Positions 36,504 through 47,246 of a DNA stretch of 64,000 nucleotides are shown piece by piece (the stretch's first letter is position 1; every line of letters begins with the position of its first letter). The stretch lies in the NCBI GenBank assembly GCA_011317545.1, contig WUJK01000003.1, positions 4,154,001-4,218,000 on the forward strand, written 5' to 3'. The DNA is from Coniella vitis (taxonomy: Eukaryota; Ascomycota; Sordariomycetes; Diaporthales; Schizoparmaceae). A program made the translations under genes and the position numbers. The notes beneath the pieces are model-generated. The model had not been told where the DNA came from and searched no databases. It was given only the letters and a program-made list of their open reading frames with translations.

Positions 36504-37096
36504 ATGTAGTAGAGAGATCAAGAGATTCTCGTCCCCTCCCGCTCCCCCCAAAAATGAAATGTTACTGTTCACTTTTCCCTTTTTTGTCTCTCTCAAAGTG
36601 GGGGATCGGTGGAGTTTTTATCATCAATGTTTCTATCTGTTTCTTGTTTCTTGTTATATCAGTATTTTCTTTTTCTGATTTGCACAGCACAGCATTTGGA
36701 CGTCAATCGGCAGGATGCCAGTCTCCGGAACCCGAAAGCTATTTATACCACTATATATGCGCAACAAACCACGAGACTCGGAAAGTATAAAAACCCTTAT
36801 ACTTTGTTCTATTTTCTTTATTCTTTTTGTGAAAAGAAAAAGAAAAAGAAAAGAAAAAAGGCAAATAACCATTCCATTTGGGGAGAGAAGGGGGGAGGAG
36901 GGGGGGGGAAGAATGTAACCCTACCGACTTACTCGTACATCATGTGCACGCCGCAACTTTGTAGCACGGTCCGATGCATATAATATGCATACATGGGATA
37001 TTGTGGACAGTGCGAATGTATAGTGTACAGTCTGTAGCGGTGCATGTGGATATAGCCTTTTTCCCAACCACCATTCATCGTACGAGCTTTGCTTGT

Positions 37097-37100
<4 letters not shown>

Positions 37101-37142
<42 letters not shown>
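37101..37142. repeat. (TG)21 dinucleotide repeat
   Basis: Perfect TG tract of 42 bases. Confidence 0.95.
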
Positions 37143-37145
<3 letters not shown>

Positions 37146-40100
37146 ACCATGGTATATATATAGTAAGTCTCGTGAAGAGGAGAGTGAGTGTGCCTGTGAG
37201 ATTGGGTTACAGGAGGCGAGCACACTTTGTGTGAATGGTTTCCTATGTGGAATAGCAAAACGAACCACCGGTTGTGGGTGGGCATTATCCAACCAAAAAA
37301 AAAAATGTGAACATATAATATAGCCTTGGGATTGACTGACTGGGGAGAACGATCTTCAGCAGTAACAGTAACCCCCCCGACTGCTTATGCCAAACTCCCA
37401 CCCTGCGTGTGCACATGTGCTTTTGCGTGCATTTTGGGCGTTGTGGCGCTGGCTCATGCGCGACTCACTTTGTCCGTTGATTTGTTGTGATTTTTGATGG
37501 ACTGAAGAACCGGGCTGCAAGTCATTCATTGTCAGTTCATCAAATGTAGCCGCCCGGATCGACTTGAAAGGACCTGGGGTGAAAAGCAACGATCTGGACC
37601 AGGGAGATTGACTGATCTTCAACGCCAGATTTGTTTTTCTTCTTCTTCTTCTTCTTTGGAAACTCTAGAAAATCATGTCACACGCCAAGGGGGAGGGGGC
37701 AAGAGAGAAAAGTAAGCAATGGGTGATGGGTGTTTTGCCTACATTATAGTATGCAGTGTACTATAGCAGCACGCTTGTACTACTCTGACACGCCTTTTTC
37801 CCCTGCATAGTGCGTCAGGGTCAAACAGCCCATACTAATAAGTATACTACTAGATATATACATGGTATAATAGTAGCAATAGTAATATTGGCGCTACTAA
37901 CACAAACTGCGTGTTGGGGCGGAGGCATAGGGGAGGGGGCGATCATCATTATCATCATTATCACCACCATCATCATCAAAAACAGCAGCTATAAGTAACC
38001 ATATTCTTGAGTGATGATGTGAGGCGATCGATTTGCTCCGAAACTCCAAACAAGCCTCGTAATGTCGAGTTGAGTACCAATCTTTGCCTCGTAACTCTGT
38101 CTTATCAATGGTAAAATCTATGGCCCCCTTTGCTGTATTGTACAAGATTCTCCGATAAACATTCTACTTCGATGACAATGCTATGGAGATCACAAGTTTA
38201 TGAGAACCTTGGGCCGCTATCACACAGCGTTCACCGCTCCACCACTCGGTACACGGTTGTAAGGATACGCCTGTAACCACGGCCGTCAGCATACTATGTG
38301 AATCTCTGGCCTTTGAACCAAAGCAAGGTCAATCCATGAAAATCTCAAGCCAGGGGCTGCGTTATCATCGCTGGGTTAGACCGCGACACAAGCCCAAGCC
38401 CAAGCCCAAGCCAAGCCACTACTACTGCCTGGCAAATCTCTCGGGCCTTGGCTGCTGCAGCTAGCAAGCAAGCCAAGAAGAAGTTGACAGCTGCCAGAGA
38501 CCATGAGAAATCATCCACGAATCCAAAGCCAGTGCCATTGTCCTATTAACGCTTTGATAATAAACACACTCAGGCGTGCCGTGCATATCGTGGAGCCAGG
38601 GTCGGGCGATCAGAGGCCGAGTCTGCCAAGACTATACGCTTCTTGATGATTCGTACGCGTCTTTGGGGCTCATGGGCAAGCGAATCGGGGTGTCTGGTAT
38701 GTAGCTTTTGCCCATAGCACGACCGTGTATTCTGACAGCCGCTGCATACGGTGCCACCTGGCCTTGGAAATCGAAGTGTTCTTGACCAAAAATGGCAGCC
38801 CATATGGCTGTAGATATATGCTCGCTCTCTGCTTCAGCTCAGGGTCGAGGAGCATAGAATACTCCTCGAAGCCATACATAGTAGTAGACACAAACACATG
38901 TACCCATATATATATATATATATTGTCTGTCATATGAATACACTCCCATATCTTACCTAGTATAGTGGCCCAGTGCCCAGTGGACATCAAAAACATGGCC
39001 AGACCCACAACAGCGGGCTCCAGCCCAAATAGAAGCAAACCGCCTCCCGAGGTTATTCCCCATCTCAACCCTCGGTGTGGCAGTTTCAGCCGCAGGCCGC
39101 TCCAACGGCTTGTCAAAAACAACCTTGCCAGATATTCTCTCCGGTCAACGACCGCTTATTAAGGAGTTAATATAAATGCTTCGGTGCTCGTTACTATTTC
39201 CAGCCACGTCAGTCACTTTTTTTTGGCGCAAGCGAGCGGGAGCCAACTGAATACGATGCACTATGTAGCCGAGGGGAGAGAAGGGAAAAAGGAAACCATG
39301 CTTGCTTGTCAATAATATGCTTGCTGCCCTGGTCCTGGTCGGCTCTGATCCCGGCGATCCAGGAACAAGTAAGTGCTGGAGTATAATCGTTTTGGCGAAC
39401 TCAGTTTGGCTGTGCGAGGCCCTGGCTGAACTGTATTTGCAGGCTGTGGTGTGACAATGTTGTTTACGGTTTGGGCCCCTGATTGAGTGCGCAAGAGACG
39501 GCTGCTATTTAACTTGATAACATACGGCCGCGGTCTCAGTCCTCCCGTTTCGGACATGGAAAGTTCAAGAAACACTTTGCCAAGACGTATATAACTTCCA
39601 ACATTGGTCTTCGATTCCAGAGTATATAGTCTGATTAGAAACAACAGTGCCATGCATGCCCATCCAGGTATTCTCCACCTAATCCGTTGAAAAGCCTCGA
39701 TCCGGGAACCACTCCCTCGGCTCTCAATCAGCATCCATCCACCTTTGTGAAAACCTCCATCCGTTCTTCTGAGCCAGATCAAGTTTTTGGTTTTGCCTCG
39801 CGCATTGGATCCAGCTCGTTTATATGATACAGCACAGCCCTCGGCCCTGCTAATGCGCATCGCATTCCTGCAGAAACTTTAAAAAAAAAAGGGCAGTGAC
39901 TGGGTCGGGTTGCTGCTGGCTTGCGCCGTGTTTCTACGGCGCTGTCACTGCGAGGGTTTGCACTCAGAGAGCGTAGAGCAGACAAGGAGGGAGAGTAGTC
40001 AGTTGATAGATAAGCTTGAGCCAGCGCGAGTTGCAACGAAATGCAGACGGTTTGTTTTTCCTTTTCTCTTTTTTTCTTTCTTTTTTTTTTCTCCCACCTG

Positions 40101-42281
40101 TTTTCTATAGCAAAAGAGCAGAGTGCGTGGTGGGCTACTCAAGCTGTCGAGGCCGCCTGTAGAAGAGTCAAGGATACAAGTCGAGCCAAGAATGAAGGCT
40201 GGCTGGCTGGCATAAGTGATATTGCTGATGAATCAAGGATCTGAAGACGTGGAATAAGGTGAGGAGGACTGGGAGAAGCAGCTGCTATACTTGATGGTCA
40301 TGTCAAAGTAAACAAATTTGGAAATGCATAAGGCACGGTAATGTCGCCGTCAAGCTTGTTCTGTGGGATCCAACTGTATCCTCCCATTTCAACATATCAA
40401 GTGAGCGTTTGTCAAAGCATTCGCTGCTACAAGTCAATGCTCGCATAGGAATATCCTTCTTTACTCTTTCAGAAAAATGCACTTCCCTGACTGGCAGGGA
40501 AACGAAGGGGCATAAGTGAAGGCTAAGCCGGCCATACTGGCCCAAGGGTTTTTGACCATGATCGAATACACCACCATTTGAGTTGACTGTTGGATATGAT
40601 TAGTACAACCCATCAGCCCAAGATGTTCGTATTTGAGATATCGAAGCACTACATGGTAGCGGTCGTCTCTAGGATGAATAGTAGACAGATTGTATATATC
40701 ATTGTCTACGATTCGAGAAAGCTGTCGGAAGATAAATGGAATCTGATGGATAGAGAGATGATTTGGTATGCTGATGCCTGGTGATGCTGGTATGGAGTGG
40801 GTATTCTTGAGTGAAAGGGGGATCAAGTTGCGCTTCAAGTGACGAGAGTCTCACGGGGAGAAATAGTCGCTCGTATATTTGGGTCTCAGTACGTTTTGTC
40901 GGTTCTCTTTCGCCTATGACGACTTTCACACAAGGCGGTATCCTTGAAGATTCACTAACCATCGAATAGGCTGGCACCATTCCCGTCTCTCCACGCAGGA
41001 TACTGTTGGATAATTAAGTACAGAGATAACGGAGGGACTTTAGCCCGTTATAAGATATATATACTTACTATGTATAGACCTTTTAGCTCTATACCACCTG
41101 AAAACTCAGCTAGGACCTAGAGGGTACTTAGAATAATATATATATAAGTCTTAATGCAATCGTGACCGATAGATACCGAAAGATAGACTGTAGACATTCT
41201 CTTTTGGATCTATGATGAGCCACAGTCTGACAGGACTTGGGTGTTTCGAATAGTGTGCCAAACATGTTGCTTGTAAGAGTGGAGGAGTCTAACCTACCTG
41301 AACGGATCCCGGCACGACTGAAAGAAGAATATATGTATATATAGATTTGTTGTTCAGAGGTTCCTCAACACCAGGGAACGAAGCGTGGCCAACGTCTACT
41401 GGCTAAAGAGGTTCTAAAAATCAACAACTAGAAGACACTTGACGGGGATCTCAAGCTGTATGTGTTGGTTAACAGTAAAGCTCATCGATTGTCTCCAAGA
41501 CACTTTGCTACACAATGGCAGATTGTGGGTACCGATGGACAACAACGCACCACTACGTGGCGCGAAATACACCAAATCCAGCAAACATTGCGAGCTTCGG
41601 GCAGCACGAATGACTCGGGCTCAGCTTATCTTGTCGTATGAATGCTACTCCACGCGGTGGCTATGGGCACCTGCGCCTGGTGGCTTGCGTCTCCGGAGGG
41701 ACCTTTGTGATGACTCCATTTCTACGGGAGAGGTTGCAATCGATGATCTCGTTCTCTCCACAAAGTAGCAAACCAAAATGGCAAGTGGGCGATTGCACAA
41801 TCTTTTGCAACAAGCATCGGGTTCCTTCCTACAGACTGCATAAGCAAAGTTGGCGACGAGCAGGAGGAACCCCATCGTGTCCCATGTAGATCTGCCGAAT
41901 CCATGCCGCAAAAAGCAATAATTCATTCAGCTCTCACCGCCTTAGCTCATCAACCGCAGTCGAATCGGGCAGCGTGCTCCATCTCTATCAAGAGGATTGA
42001 TATGCAGACGAGACCCAAGCGGACAGCCGCCTGACAGCCTTGGCTGGGTTTTATCCTATTCTCCAATGCTGTGGATCTCATACCATTCAGCTGCATCGTG
42101 TATACTTGCTTTTGCTATTATACTTCAGATCCATGATTGGCAGCTTCCGAATGGAGACGTGACTCGACAAGCAAAGCACGAACATCGTGAGTCTTCAAAG
42201 GTGCCTGATTTACAATTCCCATTCATAGCGAGTCTTGTTTCTATCATAAGTACGGGTCCTGCGCTGGTCACGATCCCTAAG

Positions 42282-42311
<30 letters not shown>
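42282..42311. repeat. (CTGT)n tetranucleotide repeat
   Basis: More than seven perfect CTGT units, about 160 bases upstream of the chosen start of the CorA-like gene. Confidence 0.9.
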
Positions 42312-42312
<1 letters not shown>

Positions 42313-42473
42313 CTGCAAACCACAACTCCATACGCTCTTTACGGACGCTCAAGTGACTTTAAGGCGGTCACCTTGAATTCTTTGCCTCTCATCATGTTGT
42401 GTGACCCGTATTCAGATTTCATACTGGGCAATGATTCAAATTTTGCCCCTAAAGCCTGCTCAGTCTTTGATGC

Positions 42474-44255
42474 ATGGCAGTACACGACCCAGGAAGAAAA
42501 CAAGTTTACACTTCCCCGGTTCGCGATCTCGCGGCCGACCAGATCAGTGGTTGGCTGGCACAAGAGCCCTGCGTATTCCAAGTAAGTGCCCTCTACAGAC
42601 TCAGGAGTCAAGGCAAATATATTCCTTGCTACGCGGCGAGAACAGGCTGGCTGACCAGAACACAAGGATGTGAAGTACGGGCCCGACGACAATGTGTCAG
42701 TCACAGGTGGACTGCGATGCTTGTAAGATGGATGGAAGCCAGAAATGTACATGATCCAGTCCGATTTTGGGTTGGTACTGATGCATCCGTTAGAATGGGC
42801 GCAGTGCCAAACCAGTGTCTTTGGCCGTTGCCATTTGACCAGGCAACATACAAGAAAATCCAAGAGACTTTCCATCTGCCGCCTTGGTTCGCTCGAGTCT
42901 GTCTCAACTTCGAGTTCGGCTTCAGTACCGACCGATCCAAGTCCACGACTGGCAAGATACTTTGTAAGAATCCAGTCTTGTTCTTCCGCGTACTCTGCTC
43001 TATTTTTCCCGCGCATTCGGCTCATCCAGAACATTGGTCTTCAGCCTGGACATCCCGGCAGTGGTCGTATGCGGTTGCTGTCTCTTACTCTGTCGACGAC
43101 AACATGACCTATGCGTTGATCGTGGGCGACATCAACATAGGCTATGTCAAATACCTTCAAAGTAATTTAGCGGCTTTGAACAGCCAGGCTTTCCATCCGC
43201 TAGCCCTGTTAGATCTTCTCATTTTCCGAGAGTTTGTGGAGTACAAGGGCTTTGCTTCCGCCTGCAATGACCGACTGCTAGGCGTCCAGGATCTCTTGAG
43301 GGAGGACTTCGACATCAACAAAACCAAAGAGAAGCTTAGGGATATTACCAACCTTCTGACCAGCTTAGCGAACATAGAAGCACAGCTGCAGAGGATATCG
43401 CGCCTCGTTCAACAATACCTGCCCAAAGCGATGGAGGAATTCCAACACCTCGTAACGGGGACGAGTGACCGGGTGGTTCTCACCACGAAGCACAAAGCTC
43501 ACGAGAAGCATCTCGGTGCCGACAGAACAGAGACATGGCGGGATATGTCCTTGCTTCATGCGAACATCCAGGATCGACTCGAACAGATGCAGGAACCTAT
43601 TATTTATTTGAGCGGCCAACTCTCGACCTGGAAGCAAAGGACCAAGTATCTATACTCCTATGTAAGTAAGACTTGCAATGTGTACAGAGACGACGCTCTC
43701 CGTTTTAGAGGCACAGCTAACTTTCGCGACTGTAATAGTCTGAGGGACTGAGTGCTCATCTGGAGAGAGATGCAACCAACCAACTAGCCACCGACTCTGC
43801 GCGGGATAGCAGCTCTCTGAAAGCCCTGGCTGTGCTTACAGCTATATATCTCCCCCCATCCTTTGTCGCGGTAAGTATATAAACAACAATGAAGGGATCG
43901 ATACCTTACTCCGATTGGCATTCTAACCTTTCGCTTCTCTACCAAAAACAAACAGACGCTTCTGACTATGCCCATGGTCGGCCTAGGAACCGATTCATTC
44001 TGGGTCTATTGGGCAGTCGCTGTTCCGCTCTCCATCGTGACCACCGTGGCATGGGGAGGATATATGCTCTACGTGGGGTGGAGGAACGAAACGCCCGAGC
44101 AACGGGCTGACGGTCCGGGGGCATCTTCCCAGGCTCGTCGTGGAGTCAAGCACAACATTTTCCAGTCTGCTTTCAATGCTCTCATGGACAAGCGATGGCC
44201 ATCTCAGCCCTCTGACGTTGAGACTGGAGCAGAGCACGCCTTGAAGCAAGATTAG
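42474..44255 (+). CDS. CorA-like two-helix membrane protein, about 512 aa
   Basis: Exons 42474-42963, 43045-43661, 43739-43870 and 43956-44255, all joined with frame kept. The end has the shape of fungal CorA-like proteins: a long helical region (residues about 230-390, with LRDITNLLTSLANIEAQLQR), then DSSSLKALAVLTAIYLPPSFVATLLTMPM as the first membrane helix and SFWVYWAVAVPLSIVTTVAWGGYML as the second. The GMN selectivity motif of true CorA magnesium channels is replaced by TMPMVGL, so channel function is doubtful. Fungal relatives are numerous and uncharacterised. The 5' end is uncertain: an alternative first exon starts at 42394 in another frame and ends at a GTAAGT at 42582. The first intron (81 bases) lacks an in-frame stop. 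It converges on the next gene with 165 bases between stops. Confidence 0.72.
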
Positions 44256-44420
44256 ACGGGCGAAACATCTCATTATATCTCATAACATTGAAGCACAAGG
44301 AATTACAACACGAGTCCGGATAGAGAGAGCATGATTTTATACAGCAACGAATTCTTTGGGTTCTCTTGGACGATCACGATCCTGTGAGGAGCTACCATGA
44401 TATCTCAGCCCCCCACGTCC

Positions 44421-45501
44421 TTATGCCATTGGCTTGCCCGCTTCATTTCCACCACCTGAAATAGCCCTCAGCCATTTCCTCGTGGTGTCCTCTGCATGGG
44501 TGCCACTGGCAAACTTCTTCAAGAGACTGGCTGTGAGCTCGGCATTGGAGACGATGCCCAGGCGGAGGACATCTTGGATCAGCTCGGGGATGGAATGTTG
44601 GTTTATGCCGCGGATGACAGGCCCTAGTATCGATTTTTGCGCGGGTTTCCCACAAATGCGCGCGTGTTATTTCGTGGATTCTCCGTCAAAGGGGCACAGA
44701 CAAATGGATGAGAGAGAGAGAGAGAGCCAAACATGTACTTACCTCTGAAGCTGAAATCGCGTGGCCTGCGCAGTCTGATGGTGTATCTCTGCACCTCGGA
44801 CGCCTGGTACTCTGTCCGAAGACCAACGGGATGCCCTACGCTCGTGATGACATAGTCCAGGTCGCCGAGGCCGTCGGTGAAACTGAAGTATTTGGGCGGC
44901 GTCCCTGTGAGTAGTAGCGCAAGACAGAACGGAAATTAGCCTTTTTCTTTTCAACACGGAGGCAAAGTACATGAGCGTCTTGGTTGTTGGTATAGAAAAC
45001 AGCCGAGACTCACCCTCGTCTCGAGGCTCGTTTGGTTTGATGGTGTCGGTTTGGTTTGCGGAGGCCAGGATCTGGCGGATGATGTCGTCTTCCTCTAGCA
45101 AAAAGAAAAGGGTCAGTAGTTCGTAGCAACTCATGGAGGCTTTTATTCTGGAAGCAGTTGTTGTTTGATTCTATTCAGACGGTTTATCAAAGGAACCAAC
45201 ATACTGTAGATGATGATACCGTGCTTGAAGCGGTCATGTGTCGAGTAGCAGATGAGGAAGAACACATCGACGAAGCCAATCAAGCGGATCTTGCCAAACC
45301 ACCGCTGGTCGTTCACGCGAAGCTCCCATGGGTGGACGTCACTGTATTGGGTTTGATGTTTTTCATCATTCAGTTACTTGCGATGTTTACGCCGAGGGAA
45401 GAGGGGCAGCCTTTTTGCACTTGTACGCACATGTCGCACTCGTTGTTCTTGTCGTGGACGGATCTGTCGAAAATGGCGAGAACTCTGTGGTAAGATGCCA
45501 T
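44421..45501 (-). CDS. Five-exon gene of unknown family, about 224 aa
   Basis: Exons 45501-45391, 45322-45205, 45094-45014, 44904-44743 and 44623-44421. Every junction has a GT donor and AG acceptor and the frame is kept to a TAA stop, which is strong support for a real gene. The protein has a cysteine-containing N-terminus (NECDMC), a hydrophobic stretch around WFGKIRLIGFVDVFFLICY, then soluble sequence with FTDGLGDLDYVITSVGHP, YTIRLRRPRDFSFRG and a helical C-terminus (IPELIQDVLRLGIVSN, LLKKFASG). I do not recognise the family. The exon 1-2 junction and the start are the weakest points, since the frame upstream of the ATG is open and hydrophobic. It lies between the CorA-like gene and the HET gene. 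Confidence 0.6.
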
Positions 45502-46478
45502 GGTGATGATGAGGACGATGATGAGGATGATCGAGGAGAGGTTGTGTTGGGATGGGAAGCATATCGTCGCGAGGAACGTCACGTACAAGGAAGGCAACTT
45601 GGACGTCTCCTCCGTGCTATATTTTCACACAAACAACGCCGCGCAGCTCTCGTTCCCAAGATAGAGAGGGCCACATTGCGCCATACTCTGCGCCCACAAT
45701 GAAAAAAAGGGTCCACGACCCCATAGTCCCTGCATGCATGCGGCTGGAGAAAAAAAAAAAGTGATCGTCTGGAGCAGCAGTGGATAAGACTGCCAGCACA
45801 CAGCGGCAACCTCGGCTTACGGCCTCACGTATAGACAAATCAAAGTTGGATATTGTGTTGATATCAAGGCACTCTACCATACTAGTAGAGGCTGGGCCCC
45901 TCTTGGATCCCCCCTCGACTGGGATTCTTTTTCAGCTCGACATCTGTATCGGGACTCGACTGCAGGATATTGTGGAACGAAAACTCCAAAGAGCCAGGCC
46001 AGCACATCTGCATCTGCGCCCAATATGTGCATATTCAGCTGTTTGCCTTCCTTGTTCATACATCAGGGATCCAGGAGCGGTCTGTATTGCGTTATCTGTT
46101 CAGCGAAAAAAGAAGAAGAAGAAGAAGAAAAGAAATACGGGACCTCAATGCTGGCGTACTCGTCTGCCAGCGCATCGCATCGCATCGCATCGCATCGCAT
46201 CGGTGGGCAAAGCCTCGCAAACAATGCCTGTTATACTCGGTATAGTAAAAAGGAATCTAGTCAATTCTGGGAAACTGTTGCGAATCGTGCCCATAACCCA
46301 ATCATCTCCCACAGTCACCGTGCCCTGGATAAAGACTGTTCTGCCCAAGAAGAGAAGCCGTCTTTTTCTTCTTCTTCTCCTTCTTCCCAAGTTCTGTTTG
46401 GCTCTTCCTCCATCTCTTGCTCGCTAGGCGCAGACTTGTGACCTAGCCAAGCCCATCAGCGGCCACCATCACATCACC
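45502..46478. other. Intergenic region between the unknown gene and the HET gene
   Basis: Divergent promoter region. It holds a (CGCAT)6 tract at 46171-46202, an A/G tract near 46108-46135 and a T/C-rich stretch near 46358-46385 just upstream of the HET start. No gene seen. Confidence 0.6.
46171..46202. repeat. (CGCAT)6 pentanucleotide repeat
   Basis: Six perfect units about 280 bases upstream of the HET start codon. The reverse-complement unit forms the tract at 25191-25225. Confidence 0.9.
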
Positions 46479-47204
46479 ATGGAGTTCGTCAACGACTTCA
46501 AGTCGAACCTCGCGCGGAAAGCAACCGACATTGTCCACTCCTCCGCCGACGCCCTGCAGGATGTCTCGAGCAACCCGGAAAAGCTGCGCAGGGCGCTGAA
46601 CCTCTGGCTCATTCCCAAGTTCACGCCCACCTTTGTGGCGCCCGCGCCGGCCCAGGAGATTGACTACCACCTGCTCGGCACCCCCGGCGCCGCCAGCGGC
46701 AGGACGCGACATGTGCCCCGGCGCATGTTCGATCTGGCGACAGGGAACCTGGTCGACTGGCTGGACAGCGACGACGTGAGCCAGTACTGCATGCTGTCGC
46801 ACCAGTGGAAAGGCAGCGAGGTGACGCTGGACTATGTGATGAGAGCGCGGCAGCTGAACGGGGAGAATGCCAGGGCCGGGACGGCAAGCGGCGCCAAGAG
46901 CGACGTGGAGATGATCTACGACCTGTGCGAGCGGGACATACTGGAGCGCGAGAGCACGATTCTGGAGCTGCTGGGCAAGGTTGACGGGCGAGACGGCACC
47001 GCCGCCGCTGCTGCTGCTGACATCAAGACGCTGCTCGCCGACCATATTGCCATGGCAAACCTGGACGGGAGGCAGAAATCGGCGCGGCTGGACCATGAGA
47101 ATGCAAAGAGGCAGCTGAACCGCACGAGCCTGGAGTCGGATGCGTTCAAGAGCCTCGCGCGCGAGATGGAAGACACGGTCGCTCTGGAGCGCGCACCCAA
47201 GCGC

Positions 47205-47246
<42 letters not shown>

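Larger units (their letters stand above)
36504..42473. other. Intergenic region, right part of a 9.9-kb gene-free stretch
   Basis: A (TG)21 tract lies at 37101-37142 and short AT tracts near 38909 and 41330. Minus-strand frames at 38670-39122, 39309-39860 and 40303-40980 have somewhat protein-like stretches but match no family I know and show no consistent splice structure, so they may be decayed genes or chance. A (CTGT)n tract at 42282-42311 lies just upstream of the CorA-like gene. Confidence 0.45.
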
